Positions 9,843-22,445 are shown, numbered from the stretch's first letter. The stretch: DNA of 64,000 nucleotides from Budorcas taxicolor (GCF_023091745.1 NC_068910.1:127551170-127615169), one strand, 5' to 3'. The notes: a model not told the origin generated them from the sequence alone. Made by a program: numbers and translations.

Positions 9843-12020
9843 TTTTATCTAAGAATTATTTGAAGAAAGCACACAATTAATTAAATTTTTACATAGCCAT
9901 AAGAATTGCAAATTAATTTGTTTACATCATTTATAGTACAGCATCAAAAATATGAAATATTTGGTAAAAAAAATGAACAAGATAGGTGCTATATCTATGT
10001 GCTTAAAACTACAATAATTACTGAAATAAATTAAAGGAGATCTAAATGTACAGAGAGATATACCATGCTCATGAATGAAATGATATTATACTGTAAATTA
10101 TCTCCAAATTTTTAAGTTCAATACAATCTTAAACAAAATTTCATTAGACCATTTGAAGAAACTGATTTCAAAATTTATGTAGAACTGCAAAGCCTCTAGA
10201 GTAGTCAAAATAACTTGAAAAGAACAAAACCAGGGAATATATATACTTGATTTTAAGATTAGTATACAGCACAGTAATCAAGGCGATGTGATATTTGCAT
10301 GCTTATCGACCTATAGGTGAATGGCAGAGGAAACAGAGTTCAGAATACATGTATGGTCAGTTGATTTTTAACAAAAATACCAAGGTGTTTCATTGTGAAA
10401 AGTTTAGCCGTTTCAAAAAATTTTGCTGGAACAATTGGATCACTATATACAACATAATTGAATAAATAAACCTTGTCTCTAGCCTCATACCTATTCAGAA
10501 TGTAAGTTGAAATTAATCATAATTCCCGAGCTAAAAATTATAAAACTTACAGAAGAAAATAGAGCAGCAAATTTTTGTGACCTTGGGATAGGCAAAGATT
10601 TTCTAGATAGTCTAGAGAAATGGTGAACCATAAAATAAATATCAATAAGTCGAACTTCATTAAGCTTAATGAATTTTCTTTTCAAAAGATATTGTTAAGG
10701 AAATAAAAGGCACATAACATTCTAGGAGAAATAGAGGCAAAATTCATTTTTGATGAAATATATGATTAAAAACATATCCAGAAAATACAAAATATCTTAC
10801 AACTCAATTAAGGTAAGACAAAGTTAAAGAGTTGGCAAAAGGTTTGAACAGATACTTCACCAAATATGACACATGAATTGCAATGTTCAACATCATTCCA
10901 CATTCAGTTCATTCAGTTCAGTTCAGTCGCTCAGTCGGGTCCAACTCTTTGCGACCCCATGAATCGCAGCACGCCAGGCCTCCCTGTCCATCACCATCTC
11001 CCAGAGTTCACTCAGACTCAAGTCCATCGAGTCTGTGATGCCATCCAGCCATCTCATCCTCTGTCATCCGCCTCTCCTCCTGCCCCCAATCCCTCCCAGC
11101 ATCCGAGTCTTTTCCAATGAGTCAACACTTTGCATGAGGTGGCCAAAGTACTGGAGTTTCAGCTTCAGTATCATTCCTTCCAAAGAAATCCCAGGGCTGA
11201 TCTCCTTCAGAATGGACTGGTTGGATCTCCTTGCAGTCCAAGGGACTCTCAAGAGTCTTCTCCAACACCACAGTTCAAAAGCATCAACTCTTCGGCGGGT
11301 ATATGCAAATAACAGCCATAATGAGATACCACTGCAAAGCCACTATAGGAGCTCAAATTAAAAGGATCAGTAATTCCAAACACCTCTAAGAAATTGAACT
11401 TGATCTCTCACACATTGCTGATGGGAGTCCAAAATAGTATATCCATTTTGGAAACCATTTGGTAATTTCTCATAAACATATACTTCCCTATGATCTAACA
11501 AACACGTTTCTAGATAGTGACCTAAAAGAAATGAAAACACATATCTGTAGTAAAACTTGTATATGAATTTTTCTTAGGAGCTTTATCTGTAATAGTCTCA
11601 AACTGGAAACAGCACAAAAGTCCACCATCTGGTGAAGGGATAAACATGTGATGTATCCTTACAAAAGAGTATTATGCAGTGATAAAAGAAGCTAAACGTT
11701 ACAGGAAACATAACGAATAATTTCAAAACAATAAAGACTATGTATTTTATGATATCTTCTATATGAAATTCTAGAAAAGGGCAAACTGCAGTCTTAGAAA
11801 CGTATCAGCATGGTTATCTAGGAGCCAGACATAGGAGGAGGGGACTGACTGCAGAGAGCTGTGAGTGAACTTTTTTGTAATGATAGAAATGTTCTGTTTT
11901 GTGATACTAATGGTGCTCACATGACTGTACACATTTGATAAACACATAAAGTTGTATGTTTTAAATCAGCAAATTTTACTGTATAGAAATTATATCTCAA
12001 TAAAGTTGTTTAGAAAAAAT
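9843..12020 (+). mobile_element. Old L1M element, ORF2 C-terminal half to 3' end
   Basis: A degenerate L1 runs from about 9900-10000 (ORF2 middle, e.g. the GTCAGTTGATTTTTAACAAA block at about 10357) to a 3' end at about 12010 with AATTATATCTCAATAAAG. It is interrupted at 10901-11298 by BovB, after which the L1 sequence resumes with ATGCAAATAACAGCC. No open frame survives. It is a different, older-looking subfamily from the L1 at 5930-9572. Confidence 0.85.
10901..11298 (-). mobile_element. BovB LINE 3' end, minus strand
   Basis: Begins with the reverse complement of the BovB tail (TTCAGTTCAGTTCAGTCG) and ends at TCTTCGGCG, inside the ORF C-terminal part. The minus strand encodes fragments such as VPWTARRSNQSILKEISPG, typical of the BovB C-terminus. 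It is 5'-truncated and sits inside an L1M. I found no convincing TSD. Confidence 0.95.
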
Positions 12021-12269
12021 ATGAATATTTTTAGCACTAAATTCACTAAATACATTTTTTGAACCTCCACCAATCAATAACACAGTAGGCATTGTTTGTA
12101 AGACAGCTGCAGCCTCTTTCTTCTATTTTATTGGGGTAGAAATAAGCTTAGCACTGAATGGAGTCAGTTTTCCTTTATATTCTAGTGTTTCTGGCTAAAC
12201 TCTAGCCTCTTCCTCAAAGGATGTGAACAAGACAGAATTGAAGCCATCTCTTTCTTCTTCTGCTTTTGT

Positions 12270-12500
12270 TTTATAGCTTTCTTGAGGTAATCTATAAGGT
12301 GATTTTTTTCTTAATTTCAGAAATTAAAATGAAGGTAAATTCTTCTTAATTTTAGTTCAAATTAAGAAAAAAAACCTGCAAGTATGTAACACATACAATT
12401 TGATAAGTTTGGACACATGCATGTTCCCATGACACCATCAACACAAAGTAAAATAAACATATCCATCACCTGCAAAGTCTCCTGGTGTCCCCTTGCATTA
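12270..12500 (-). mobile_element. Old L1M/L1ME 3' UTR fragment
   Basis: TTTCTTGAGGTAATCTATAA, ACAATTTGATAAGTTTGGAC, CACCATCAACACAAAGTAAA and ATCCATCACCTGCAAAGT follow in the order of the old mammalian L1M 3' UTR read in reverse. No coding content. Confidence 0.65.
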
Positions 12501-15069
12501 TTTTTTCCTGAACCATTCAAGATCACCCAGAGCGCTACTGAGTAGTGCTGCTCCCCCTGCTTCACTTTACAATCTCTTTCCTTAGAGGAGCCCATCCACT
12601 CTTTGTGCCTCTTTTTTGGTATGCAAGTACACCTCTCTTTCTATTCCTATCTCTTTTTTTTAAAACAAAGCACCCCCATCTGGAGGTTCATCAGAAATTC
12701 TATTCTGTCTCTTGCTGATTCCAAGTCTCCAATTTACAATGACAAAAATGCTGCCAAGAACTCTAGCAGAATAAAGTTCTGGGTAGGGAAAACTATCTGA
12801 GTCATTCTTCACCGCGTGTGCTCTGCCTTCTCTTTGCCTTTCTCCACCAAATTACCGCACTCCATTCAGTGCTCTCCCAACAGAGTCCTGTGTCAGCAAC
12901 TTTCTGCAGCTGCAGGAGCAGCTGCTGATGCTACCTCCCTCTCCTCACCAGAGGCTGTCATCTTGTCCAGTCCAGAAAATCTATCCAGCGGGCCTACAGA
13001 AAAAGGAAAAATAAAGAGCTGATAGTACGATACATGAAAAATTTTCTAAAGTTCCTGTCCTTGCCATAATATAATGCAGTTCTAGAAATTAAGAATGATT
13101 TCTGACGTCTCTAGAGAGGAACACTTCCAATGGGATATCTCCTCAATAGGGGTGATATTTCTAAAGATCGATGCTTGCAAAACACATTTATCTATATTGA
13201 ATTATTTCATCTTCCAAACACACCATGGAGCAGATGTCATTACTGCTTACATGCACATGTTTTGGGCTCAAGTACCAGTGAAGAAACCCACTAACTGGAG
13301 ACTGAGAAGTTCCTTAACTCCTTTCCCTTGTTATTTGAAAAGTGGTAATAAGGGAACTTTGAGAAAATTAAATGAATATGTGATTATCTTTTGTCAAGTG
13401 CCTAAAATTTTAAGCACCTGTGGACCTTGACTTCATATTGAATATACATAATTTCCTTCAAGAAGAGTTCAGGTCATTACACCTATAGATGTATCAAGTT
13501 TCAAATTTCAATTTTCAAGCTGACACATACAAGGTAAGGATTTTAACAGTTAAGAAAAAATAAAAATTAGTCAATTATCCATCATTTTGTGATGAAGGTA
13601 CATGAAAATACACATACTCTGGTCCCACTGGTATTTAATTTTCATTTTCTCCTATCTTGATCACCATAGCATAGGCTTGAATTTATGTAAATTATTACAA
13701 TAAATTGTCTTTTCATGGTGATTTTCATATTTTAAGGATTAATTAGCTTTACTTTAGGGAAACTTTAATGTTTAATTAATAGGAGAAATTTAAGTGGTCT
13801 CAACTGGGCAAAAAAATTCTCTTCTTCTAAAAGTGTATCCAGAATACAGAGGCTTAAAAGAAAATGGAAATGTTATATGATACATTTGGCTGTCAAAAAC
13901 TACCTGATTTTGTTGCTGTTTTGGTAAATGGCATATAGTGGGCAAATCACAAGATAACTATTCTAAGTAGATGATGAATAGGTAAACACCAACATTTTCT
14001 GACATTTGCTTAAGTGTGCTCAAAAAATTCCTCCCTTAAGATTTAAATAGGTCACCAGCATCTAAATCTCATTTATCACCATCCTCCAACTCTAAGTTTT
14101 TCTTAATAACCTCCTGAACTTTTTAGTCCTTTTTAAATGGTCCTTATCTGGCATAGCAGCAATGCAGGCAATTCTCTTGTTCATTATCTTGCCCTACTAG
14201 AAACAGAAAGTTCTGGGCTATCTGGAATCACCAGGAGTAATCACACTTAGTATTTCAGGAGTGACATTCTGTCTAATGAGCCAGGAAAAAGTTTAGCAAT
14301 AAACTGGAGGTGAAAAGTTATCAAGGTAAGATTTCAGGGTACACACCTGACATATTAGTTACTTTAAAGTGAAAAGATGTGCTTTGTGTCTGCAGATGAA
14401 ACAAAAGGCCATTAACCACTCCTTCTTCCACATTATGTCCAGATCACTTTGGGAAGTTTAAGAGAATACTTTCATTTTGGTTGATTTGGTTGTCTGAAGG
14501 CAAGTGAAAAATAATTAAGTATGATGTAAACACATCAAATTTAGTATAAACTATTTGAAGCCCCACTTAACCTTCAATGAAAACAGAATACCTACCTTGA
14601 GCTTCTGTGTTTTTAGAGGCATGCTCAAAAGCACTCAGAACCATTCACAGGCCATAGAAAACTCTTTGAATATTCAAAATACTAGTGTTGTTTTTAATAT
14701 TACAGATAATTATACTATATCTATTCAGGATGATGATGCCTTGGAATTGTATTCCTCTGTTTGAAACCACAATGACAGATTATAGCAGACCAAAACTACT
14801 GTTTCCATGATAAATTTACATATACATATATAATACAAACTAAAATAATATAATTTAAAAATAAATTTTGAACTAAGAACCAAGGAGTTTGGTGAAATGA
14901 GCACTAGTGGGGAAGTGTTCAAGTAAAGGCTGGAAGTGGAAAGAATCACTCAGAGAAAGGAGGGAAGCATCAAAAGAGAAACAGAGGGAAGGAAGACTGC
15001 TAGGATGCTTTCCTATCATAGGAAATTGTTGATACAGGTAAGGTCATCAGACAGCCAAATCCCCACTCT

Positions 15070-15072
<3 letters not shown>
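12501..15072. other. Mostly unassigned DNA
   Basis: Apart from a possible MIR at 13262-13425 I see no repeat or gene. Frames at 12816-13022 and 13095-13430 (68 and 111 codons) have no recognisable domain; the second overlaps the MIR-like piece. An AT-rich low-complexity patch lies near 14810-14870. Confidence 0.4.
13262..13425 (+). mobile_element. Possible MIR SINE
   Basis: The order TTCCTTAACTCCTTTCCC, AAAAGTGGTAATAAG, AAATTAAATGAATATGTG and TCAAGTGCCTAAAA resembles the 3' part of MIR (the CTCATCTGTAAAATGGG to GTGCCTGGCACA stretch). Very diverged. Confidence 0.4.
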
Positions 15073-15112
<40 letters not shown>

Positions 15113-15141
15113 GCACGCACACACACACATATACACACACT
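15073..15141. repeat. (CA)n microsatellite with GCAC interruption
   Basis: About 18 CA units are followed by three GCAC units and then more CA with a TA change. It is a likely polymorphic marker. A reading frame through it encodes Thr-His repeats and is an artefact. Confidence 0.97.
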
Positions 15142-15519
15142 TCAAATTCTGAGTACATGGGTCACTTGTATATGGTTTTAATGTCACACATATCCTAAAT
15201 GTAGTCTTCTATATTTGTTGATGCATTTTATTATACTGAACAGACAGCTTATTAAAGTTTACTCATGTGCTTCAACATTAAAAATGCTGTTTTAGGTTTT
15301 TCAGTCACTATGCTCTTATATTTCATTCTGTAATCAAAGCAACTGATTCTTTTTGCTTTCACATTTGTTTTATGGGTTGCCTATAACTACTTTTTACAAA
15401 CTTACAAATATTGTCTAAACTAGACATGAAATACTATTTCTGTTTTGCACCATGCTAACACGACTAATCTGGAATTCTCAGAATTCCCTTCCTTGCATGG
15501 TTCCTGGTTAAGATTGACT

Positions 15520-16667
15520 ACAAGGAAATTTCCATGGAAAAAGCAAGAGAGTTCCAGAAAAAAAATCTATTTCTGCTTTATTGACTATGCCAAAGCCTTT
15601 GACTGTGTGGATCACAATAAACTGTGGAAAATTCTAAAAGAGATGGGAATACCAGACCACCTAACCTGCCTCTTGAGAAATCTGTATGCAGGTCAGGAAG
15701 CAACAGTTAGAACTGGACATGGAACAACAGACTGGTTCCAAATAGGAAAAGGTGTACATCAAGGCTGTATATTGTCACCCTGCTTATTTAACTTCTATGC
15801 AGAGTACATCATGAGAAACGCTGGACTGGAAGAAACACAAGCTGGAATCAAGATTGCCAGGAGAAATATCAATAACCTCAGATATGCAGATGACACCACT
15901 CTTATGGCAGAAAGTGAAGAGGAGCTAAAAAGCCTCTTGATGAAAGTGAGAGAGGAGAGTGAAAAAGTTGGCTTAAAGCTCAACATTCAGAAAATGAAGA
16001 TCATGGCATCTAGTCCCATCACTTCATGCGAAATAGATGGGGAAACAGTGTCAGACTTTCTTTTTGGGGGCTCCAAAATCACCGCAGATGGTGACTGCAG
16101 CCATGAAATTAAAAGATGCTTACTCCTTGGAAGAAAAGTTATGACCTAGATAGCATATTCAAAAGCAGGGACATTACTTTGCCAACTAAGGTCTGTCTAG
16201 TCAAGGCTATGGTTTTTCCTGTGGTCATGTATGGATGTGAGAGTTGGACTATGAAGAAGGCTGAGTGCCGAAGAATTGATGCTTTTGAACTGTGGTGTTG
16301 GAGAAGACTCTTGAGAGTCCCTTGGACTGCAAGGAGATCCAACCAGTCCATTCTGAAGGAGGTCAGCCCTGGGATTTCTTTGGAGGGAATGATGCTGAAG
16401 CTGAAACTCCAGTACTTTGGCCACCTCATGTGAACAGTTGACTCATTGGAAAAGACTCTGATGCTGGGAGGGATTGGGGGCAGGAGGAGAAGGGGACGAC
16501 AGAGGATGGGATGGCTGGATGGCATCACTGACTCGATGGACAGGAGTCTGAATGAACTCCAGGAGATGGTGATGGACAGGGAGGCCTGGCGTGCTGCGAT
16601 TTATGGGGTCATAAAGAGTCGGACACAACTGAGCAACTGAACTGAACTGAACAAGGAAATTTTCATG
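15520..16667 (+). mobile_element. BovB LINE with 17-bp TSDs
   Basis: A 5'-truncated BovB at 15537-16650 is flanked by near-identical 17-bp TSDs at 15520-15536 and 16651-16667 (16/17). It begins inside the reverse transcriptase domain and ends with the CTGAACTGAACTGAA tail. The clean boundaries make this one of the best-defined insertions in the window. Confidence 0.97.
15560..16639 (+). pseudogene. BovB reverse transcriptase and C-terminal ORF, frameshifted
   Basis: The frame open from about 15560 to 16149 encodes the polymerase core: IDYAKAFDCVDH, the HQGCILSPCLFN block and the catalytic LRYADDTTL. In RTE elements this enzyme copies the element's RNA at a nicked chromosomal target. The N-terminal endonuclease is missing through 5' truncation. 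An extra A in the A-run near 15562-15570 shifts the frame at the start, and a deletion of about 4 bp near 16145 shifts it again. The C-terminal part (PWTARRSNQSILKE and following) is read in another phase up to about 16433. It is a dead copy, but each block is well preserved, so it is fairly recent. Confidence 0.9.
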
Positions 16668-16689
16668 AGATTTGGAAGCCAGGGAAGTA

Positions 16690-17180
16690 AAGATTGAATG
16701 GTGTTCAGTCCCCACCACAGCTGTGCCCACCAGTGCTAATATGTGAGTTCCCCCAGTTGGTGATGGGTAGCAGCTGGGCCTTCTGTTTCTCTAGTTCTCA
16801 TTGTATTTTCTCCTCAGCCTCTCCAGGGACTGGGCCAGTTGCATGCATAGTTCCTTGGAGGGAACTCCAGCTTCTTCTGCAGGCCAGCAACCTCATCGAA
16901 GTCAGAGGTGATAACATATAGATGTGGGTTCCAATGTGTCCACATGGGTTCCAGTTGATCTCCGCAAATTGCAGTCTGATCTCATTCTTCCCTGATTCAT
17001 GTTTGGCTTTGCCTGTTTCTCCAAGTGGGCCTACTGAAATAGAAACAACAGGCCCACCTACAGGTGCACTAGGCTTCCATAAACAGGCTTCCACAGATAT
17101 CTTCACAAAGAACCACAACTTCGTCCACAATTTTTCTTTGTTTCATATCACTCACAGTAGTGATACGCTCCCCTGATTCA
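16690..17180 (-). pseudogene. Possible decayed coding sequence, unidentified
   Basis: The minus strand shows coding-like stretches in more than one phase: DMKQRKIVDEVVVLCEDICG, then after stops SDFDEVAGLQKKLEFPPRNY, plus a 110-codon frame at 16798-17130. GC content is higher than the surroundings. The pattern could be an old retrocopy with frameshifts, starting directly beside the BovB. I could not identify a parent gene and saw no poly(A) tail or TSD. Chance or an unrecognised repeat remain possible. Confidence 0.25.
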
Positions 17181-17451
17181 AACCCATTTAACACAAGTGT
17201 ATTCACTCCATGTTAGAGCGAAAGATATTTTACATCCTTCCACACTTAGGAGCTTATCAGAGAACAACTGAGTTCCATATTTGTGTATCTATAGATTCAA
17301 ATTTTAAAAGGTGAATATCAACAGAAATACTAATAAACATAAACACAGTGAGTATTTGCTGAGATAAGTAAAAGTGAAAAGTCTCACATTTTACTTTAAA
17401 AAACTATCAACTGTATGAAAAATAGGGCTTCCTAAAATAATAGAATATTAA

Positions 17452-17609
17452 AGTTGGTAGGGGAGAAGGCAATGGCAGCCCACTCCAGTGCTCTTGCCTG
17501 GAGAATCCCAGGGGCGGTGGAGCCTGGTGGGCTGCCGTCTATGGGGTTGCACAGAGTCAGACACGACTGAAGCGACTTAGCAGTAGCAGCAGCAGCAGAG
17601 TTGGTAGGG
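17452..17609 (+). mobile_element. Bov-A monomer with exact TSD
   Basis: One Bov-A unit at 17463-17598, beginning GAGAAGGCAATGGCAGCCC and ending in a CAG-rich tail (GCAGTAGCAGCAGCAGCAG). AGTTGGTAGGG at 17452-17462 and 17599-17609 is the exact 11-bp TSD. Bov-A units derive from the 3' end of BovB. Confidence 0.95.
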
Positions 17610-17619
17610 ACCCTAGAAA

Positions 17620-17745
17620 TGATTTAATCCAGACTTTCCATTTCACAGTTGAGAAACAGGGAACAGATACTCATCTAAGATTACAAAATAAAGTAGGAGT
17701 TATACTTGGAGTAAAAGTACAATCCAGTCTATTCCCCTTTCTCTT
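17620..17745 (-). mobile_element. Possible MIR-like relic
   Basis: CCATTTCACAGTTGAGAAAC with the following CTAAGATTACAAAATAAAGT resembles the reverse MIR core (CCATTTTACAGATGAGGAAAC, then AAGGTCACACAG). Diverged and short. Confidence 0.5.
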
Positions 17746-17960
17746 CTTACCTTCATAATCCTTGATTTAATATCAGTTTATGTGAAAAACTATAGGGGGT
17801 TTCAGTTGCCTGAAAATTTATTATGATTCAAAAGGGTAATAAATCTGTCAAAAATGCTAGTGTGATAAAAGGTGTATTAGTAAACTGTACTATCTAGTAT
17901 AAGTAAGATAACCCCACTGTGGTCTGCCCTAGTCTGATCATATTTATGCATTTGAGCACC

Positions 17961-18255
17961 TAAAGGAGACTGCTGCTGCTGCTGCTAAATCTCTTCAGTC
18001 GTTTCTGACTCTGCGTGACCCCGTAGACGGCATCCCACCAGGCTCCCCCATCCCTGAGATTCTCCAGGCAAGAACACTGGAGTGGGTTGCCATTTCCTTC
18101 TCCAATGCATGAAAGTGAAAAGTGAAAGTGAAGTCGCTCAGTCGTGCCCAACTCTTAGCGACCCCATGGACTGCAGCCTACCAGGCTCCTCTGTCCATGG
18201 GACCCTCCAGGCAAGAGTACTGGAGTGGGGTGCCATTGCCTTTTCTGTAAAGGAG
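17961..18255 (-). mobile_element. Bov-A2 dimer SINE, minus strand
   Basis: Two Bov-A units in reverse between TSDs TAAAGGAG (17961-17968 and 18248-18255). The tail reads as TGCTGCTGCTGCT on the plus strand; the units are joined by the TGCATGAAAGTGAAAAGTGA linker. Non-coding. Confidence 0.95.
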
Positions 18256-19493
18256 CCCAGGTAAATGATATAGAAAGTGACCAGAATTCTATGGGTGTTA
18301 ATGCTATGACATATAGAAGAGAATTAGGACTACTTTAACCAGAGGAGGGAAGACTTGGACAGATATAACTATAACCAAATATTTGAAGAGGTTCCATACA
18401 GAAGAGAAATGAATTTTGTGTGATTTTCCAGGGCATAAATAAAATAAATGGTTGGATATTAGAGAGGCTAATTAATATTCAGAAACACTTTGTAAAAAGT
18501 AGAGAACTTCAAAGGTGAATGGATTGGCTTCTAATGCAGTGAACTTCCAATCAATAGAAGTTTTCAATCAGAGATTTTGATGACAATCTTAACAGGTAGT
18601 TTTATTAATAGCAAATGATTCTTGGAGGGGTGAATGTTAGAATTAATTACTTCCAAGGCTCCTTTATTTCTCTGCTGCTGAGACCCTGTTGTTTGAAGGA
18701 CAACATTATTGAAATAAAGTAACAACTTCGACTATTTCAAACTTCTGCTATAAACTATGTGGAAGCTCCAATTCATCTTTAAAGTTTAGTTCTAAAGTAG
18801 CAAACAACTTCCTCGACAGTTTTTTTTTTCCTAGAATGAGCTAATTATAATCCAGGTAAATATATTTGCTAGACTAAAATTCACACCGTCAGAGGTGAAG
18901 GTCAAAAATACAGGGTTCTATTGTATAATCAAGGGGAATTAAGGGGAAGATCCTCTGGACAATATTATACCAAGTACATTCTGAATTGTGCCCAAGAATC
19001 CCCTTCCACAGAAATGCTGGCTATGAGCCACGAAGATGACATTCAAGTTGCTCCCCAGAGAGTAACAGAGCTTTTACTATAGTATCTGAACAAGATGCCA
19101 GACCAAGGAATGGGAGGGGTCTTATCAGTGGCAGTCCAGCAGGCTGGGCTACTGGAATTGTTTTACCGTAGCAGTTACGAACAATAGAAACAGGCCAAGA
19201 CATCTCTTTTATCCAGAAGTGAACACAAAGGGTGTTGCTAAACTCACCTATCTCAAAGAAAGAGAGTTAAAGAGAAAAGGGATTTCATCGAAACTGACAA
19301 TGATGCCTTTTACAGAGAAAACTAAGTAATCTTGTTTGACTTTTTTTTTTTTAAATTAAAAAGTTGTTCTCCTAGAAATGCACCAAAAAACCTGTCAGAT
19401 TCATAGGACAATCTTCTATTAAAAGACTTCCCTTGTGCCCACAAGGAGGGCACACATCACATTAGCCTGTGGCTTTTTCTAAGGAGAAATTAC
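18256..19493. other. Unassigned DNA
   Basis: No gene or repeat family recognised. Poly-T runs occur at about 18820-18829 and 19341-19351. Confidence 0.4.
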
Positions 19494-19722
19494 AAAGTAA
19501 GGGAAGTGTGCGTGCGTCTGACTCTTTGAGACCCCATAGACTGTAACCTGCCAAATCCTCTGTCCATGGGACTTCCCAGCCAAGGATACTGAAGCAGGTT
19601 GTTATTTCCTTCTCCAGGGGATCTTCCCAACCCAGGGAATAAACCCGAGTCTCCTGTATCTTCTGCATTGGCAGGTAGGTTCTTTACTGCTGAGCTACCT
19701 GGGAAGCCCTGAAGTAAAGTAA
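19494..19722 (-). mobile_element. Bov-tA SINE, minus strand
   Basis: The tRNA-like head is on the right (GAGCTACCTGGGAAGCCC at about 19692-19709) and the BovB-derived tail on the left. AAAGTAA at 19494-19500 and 19716-19722 is a likely 7-bp TSD. Confidence 0.9.
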
Positions 19723-20081
19723 TCCTGAGTGTATATCAGAAAAGGGGGACAAAAAAGAGCTCAAATCAGAATATGATGAAAAAAATTTTAATGCAAAGTA
19801 AGAAGGGGCATCTGTTGCTATACAGGGAATTCTCTTAAATGGGGCAGGATATCATGGTCACCAGAGTAGTTCACTAGAAATACAGCTAATCACAACTGCA
19901 CCCTGGACTAAGTGTGTCAGAATCTGGACAGCCTTGGAAACCCCTAATCTTGAGCATTATAAAATACTGACCATATTTCTGCCTTGATACTTACACAACC
20001 ATAACTGCTCTTGACTTCTACTCTGGAGTTTCTTTGGTAATCAGATGTGGTGGGTAACATTAATAATTGATAGTAAGTAGT
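19723..20081. other. Unassigned DNA
   Basis: Nothing recognised between two SINE insertions. Confidence 0.4.
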
Positions 20082-20343
20082 GCAATGGCACCCCACTCCA
20101 GTACTCTTGCCTGGAAAATCCCATGGACCGAGGAGCCTGGTGGGCTGCAGTCCATGGGGTCACTAAGGGTCGGACACAACTGAGCGACTTCACTTTGACT
20201 CTTCACTTTCATGCATTGGAGAAGGAAATGGCAACCCACTCCAGTGTTCTTGCCTGGAGAATCCCAGGGACAGCGGAGCCTGGTGGGCTGCCGTCTATGG
20301 GGTCACAGAGTTAGACACAAAAGAAGCGACTTAGCAGCAGCAG
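20082..20343 (+). mobile_element. Bov-A2 dimer SINE
   Basis: Two Bov-A units joined by the CACTTTCATGCATTGGAGAA linker and ending in GCAGCAGCAGCA. It abuts the next SINE directly, so the two form a 480-bp SINE cluster. Confidence 0.95.
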
Positions 20344-20345
20344 CA

Positions 20346-20565
20346 ATGATGCTTCCCAGATGGCGCTAGTGGTAAAGAATCCTCCTGCCAATGCAGGAGA
20401 CATAAGAGATGCGGGGTTCATTCCCTGGGTCAGGAAGATCCCCTGGAGTAGCAAATAGCAATCCACCCCAGTATTCTTGCCTAGAGAATTCAATGGACAA
20501 AGGAGCCTGGAGGGCTACAGTCCACAGGGTCTCAGAATCAGACACGACTGAAGCAACTTAGGATA
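20346..20565 (+). mobile_element. Bov-tA SINE
   Basis: The head CTTCCCAGATGGCGCTAGTG, then CCTGCCAATGCAGGAGACAT, a B-box-like GGTTCATTCCCTGG, and the tail CAGACACGACTGAAGCAACTT. The extra AAGAGATGC stretch before the B-box is that of the Bov-tA3-like variant. Confidence 0.93.
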
Positions 20566-20624
20566 CATGCACGCAATAGCAATACTAAATACTATGCAAT
20601 AGCAGTAGTAAAGCTACATCACCT

Positions 20625-20795
20625 CATGTAATAATCAAAGCAATCCCAAAATATAACTATGATTTCATTTTACAGATGATAAAACTAAAAAGAGATGTAC
20701 TTTTCTTGCAACAACGATGCTAAATGACATATCTAGAATTTGAACACAGATACAACTCCTTAGTGCATGTTCTTTCCACTACACCAAGTAGAAAC
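20625..20795 (-). mobile_element. MIR SINE, minus strand
   Basis: CATTTTACAGATGATAAAAC, then TGACATATCTAGAATTTGAA, then TTCTTTCCACTACACCA reproduces the reversed MIR order (core, then the AACCCAGGTCTG region, then ACCACTAC near the tRNA head). Confidence 0.8.
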
Positions 20796-22067
20796 AAGTG
20801 GAACCAACCACATGAAATAACCAGTATTCAAAGTTTTTACCTACAAAAATTGTGATTTTATATCGAACACATGAAGAAAGAGAAAGTACCATATAAGGCA
20901 TTACTGTGAAGAGATAAAGCTATATGAACATTGTCTCACAAATAAATCTTTTTAAGTACATTTATATTTTGGTAAAACTGGAAATAAAATATTCTACCTA
21001 CTATCAATTGGCTTGATATCTGCCTGCTTGTGTTATTAAGGATGAGTCATGAATCTGTAGCCCGGACCTGAGTGAGAAAATCTGGGCGCATAGGGCACAA
21101 CATTTGGTGGGGCATTCATTTTCAGGTGCTCATCCAGCTCTTGTGTGAGCCTGAGAATGAAAACCTCTTTACATGTGCACCTTGGACGACCCCTTTGCTC
21201 ATCCTAGCCCTGGCTTCATAGTTTATTTCTCTTCCTCTTCTTTTTATTCCAATTTTGTTCATTCTATACCCAAACTATACAAGGCAGGCAATCAAAATCA
21301 TAAGATACAAGTCCAAGGCAGCTCTATTTTCTGTGCATACTGAAAAAAATCACTTACACTGCTCTGGGGAGAAAATGAAAAGAACAGGGTGCAAGTATGT
21401 GGTTAAAAAAAGAAAAAAAAAACCCAACTTATTCAAAAATGTTGCTTGCTGTACTTATTACCCACCAAGTTATTTAGAGTTGTTTTTTCCAAGGCATGAC
21501 AATTCTGGTTATCATCATCATGACCATGCATCATGAATTAACTTTTTGAGCTGGGAATATTTTCTGTGCCCAAAGATATACATAAACAAAAAAGCCTGAC
21601 TGAACCACCACAGACAAGAAAAATGCAACTGAAAGTGTTTTTAGAAAAGGGATATCAATGATAGACTCCTACTATAACAGAATGGGTGATGGCACAAAGC
21701 CTTGGAGGGCACTTGGGACTCAGAAAGGAGCACCTTCTATAGTGTTTTATAGAATATAATTCTGCCTCTGTCTGAACACTTTTAGAAAAGAACTAATCCT
21801 CCATGAGACATCTTTCACCAGTGCCAGAGAGTATTTCCACTATAATGCTCTTTCTTCTAAGCCAAAATCTTCCTTTTCACAAGTTTGTCCAAATCTCACC
21901 CAGTATCATGTGCCAACAAATGTTACACGTTTTTGTTTCCAAAGTGAGCTCTCAAATACTGAGATAAGCTTTTAATATGTGTTAAGGTCATACACACCAA
22001 AAAAATCTAGGCTTCTCCAATGAGCTGGACAAAGCCAAGTACTGTTCCTTTAAATACACCCCAGTTT
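20796..22067. other. Unassigned DNA
   Basis: No gene or repeat assigned. The 93-codon plus frame at 21255-21536 shows only low-complexity lysine runs from an A-rich patch near 21405-21421. This region is the left flank of the large L1. Confidence 0.4.
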
Positions 22068-22445
22068 TTCAGTGGGCATTTATTTTTTTTTATTTTTATT
22101 TTTTATTTTTTATTTTTTCCTTTATTTTAATTTACAATACTGTATTGGTTTTGCCATACATTGACATGAATCAACCACGGGTGTACATGCGTTCCCAAAC
22201 ATGAACCCCCCACCCACCTCCCTCCCCATAACATCTCTCTGGGTTATCACCGTGCACCAGTCCCAAGCATGCTGTATCCTGCGTCAGACATAGACTGGCG
22301 ATTCGATTCTTACATGATAGTATACATGTTACAATGCCATTCTCCCAAATCATCCCACCCTCTCCCTCTCCTTGAGTCCAAAAGTCCGTTATACACATCT
22401 GTGTCTTTTTTCTGTCTTGCATACAGGGTCGTCATTGCCATCTTT

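Noticed and set aside
13095..13430. 111-codon plus-strand frame
   Set aside because: Half of it overlaps a MIR-like relic; no recognisable protein features.
14936..15181. 81-codon frame with Thr-His repeats
   Set aside because: Produced by the CA microsatellite.
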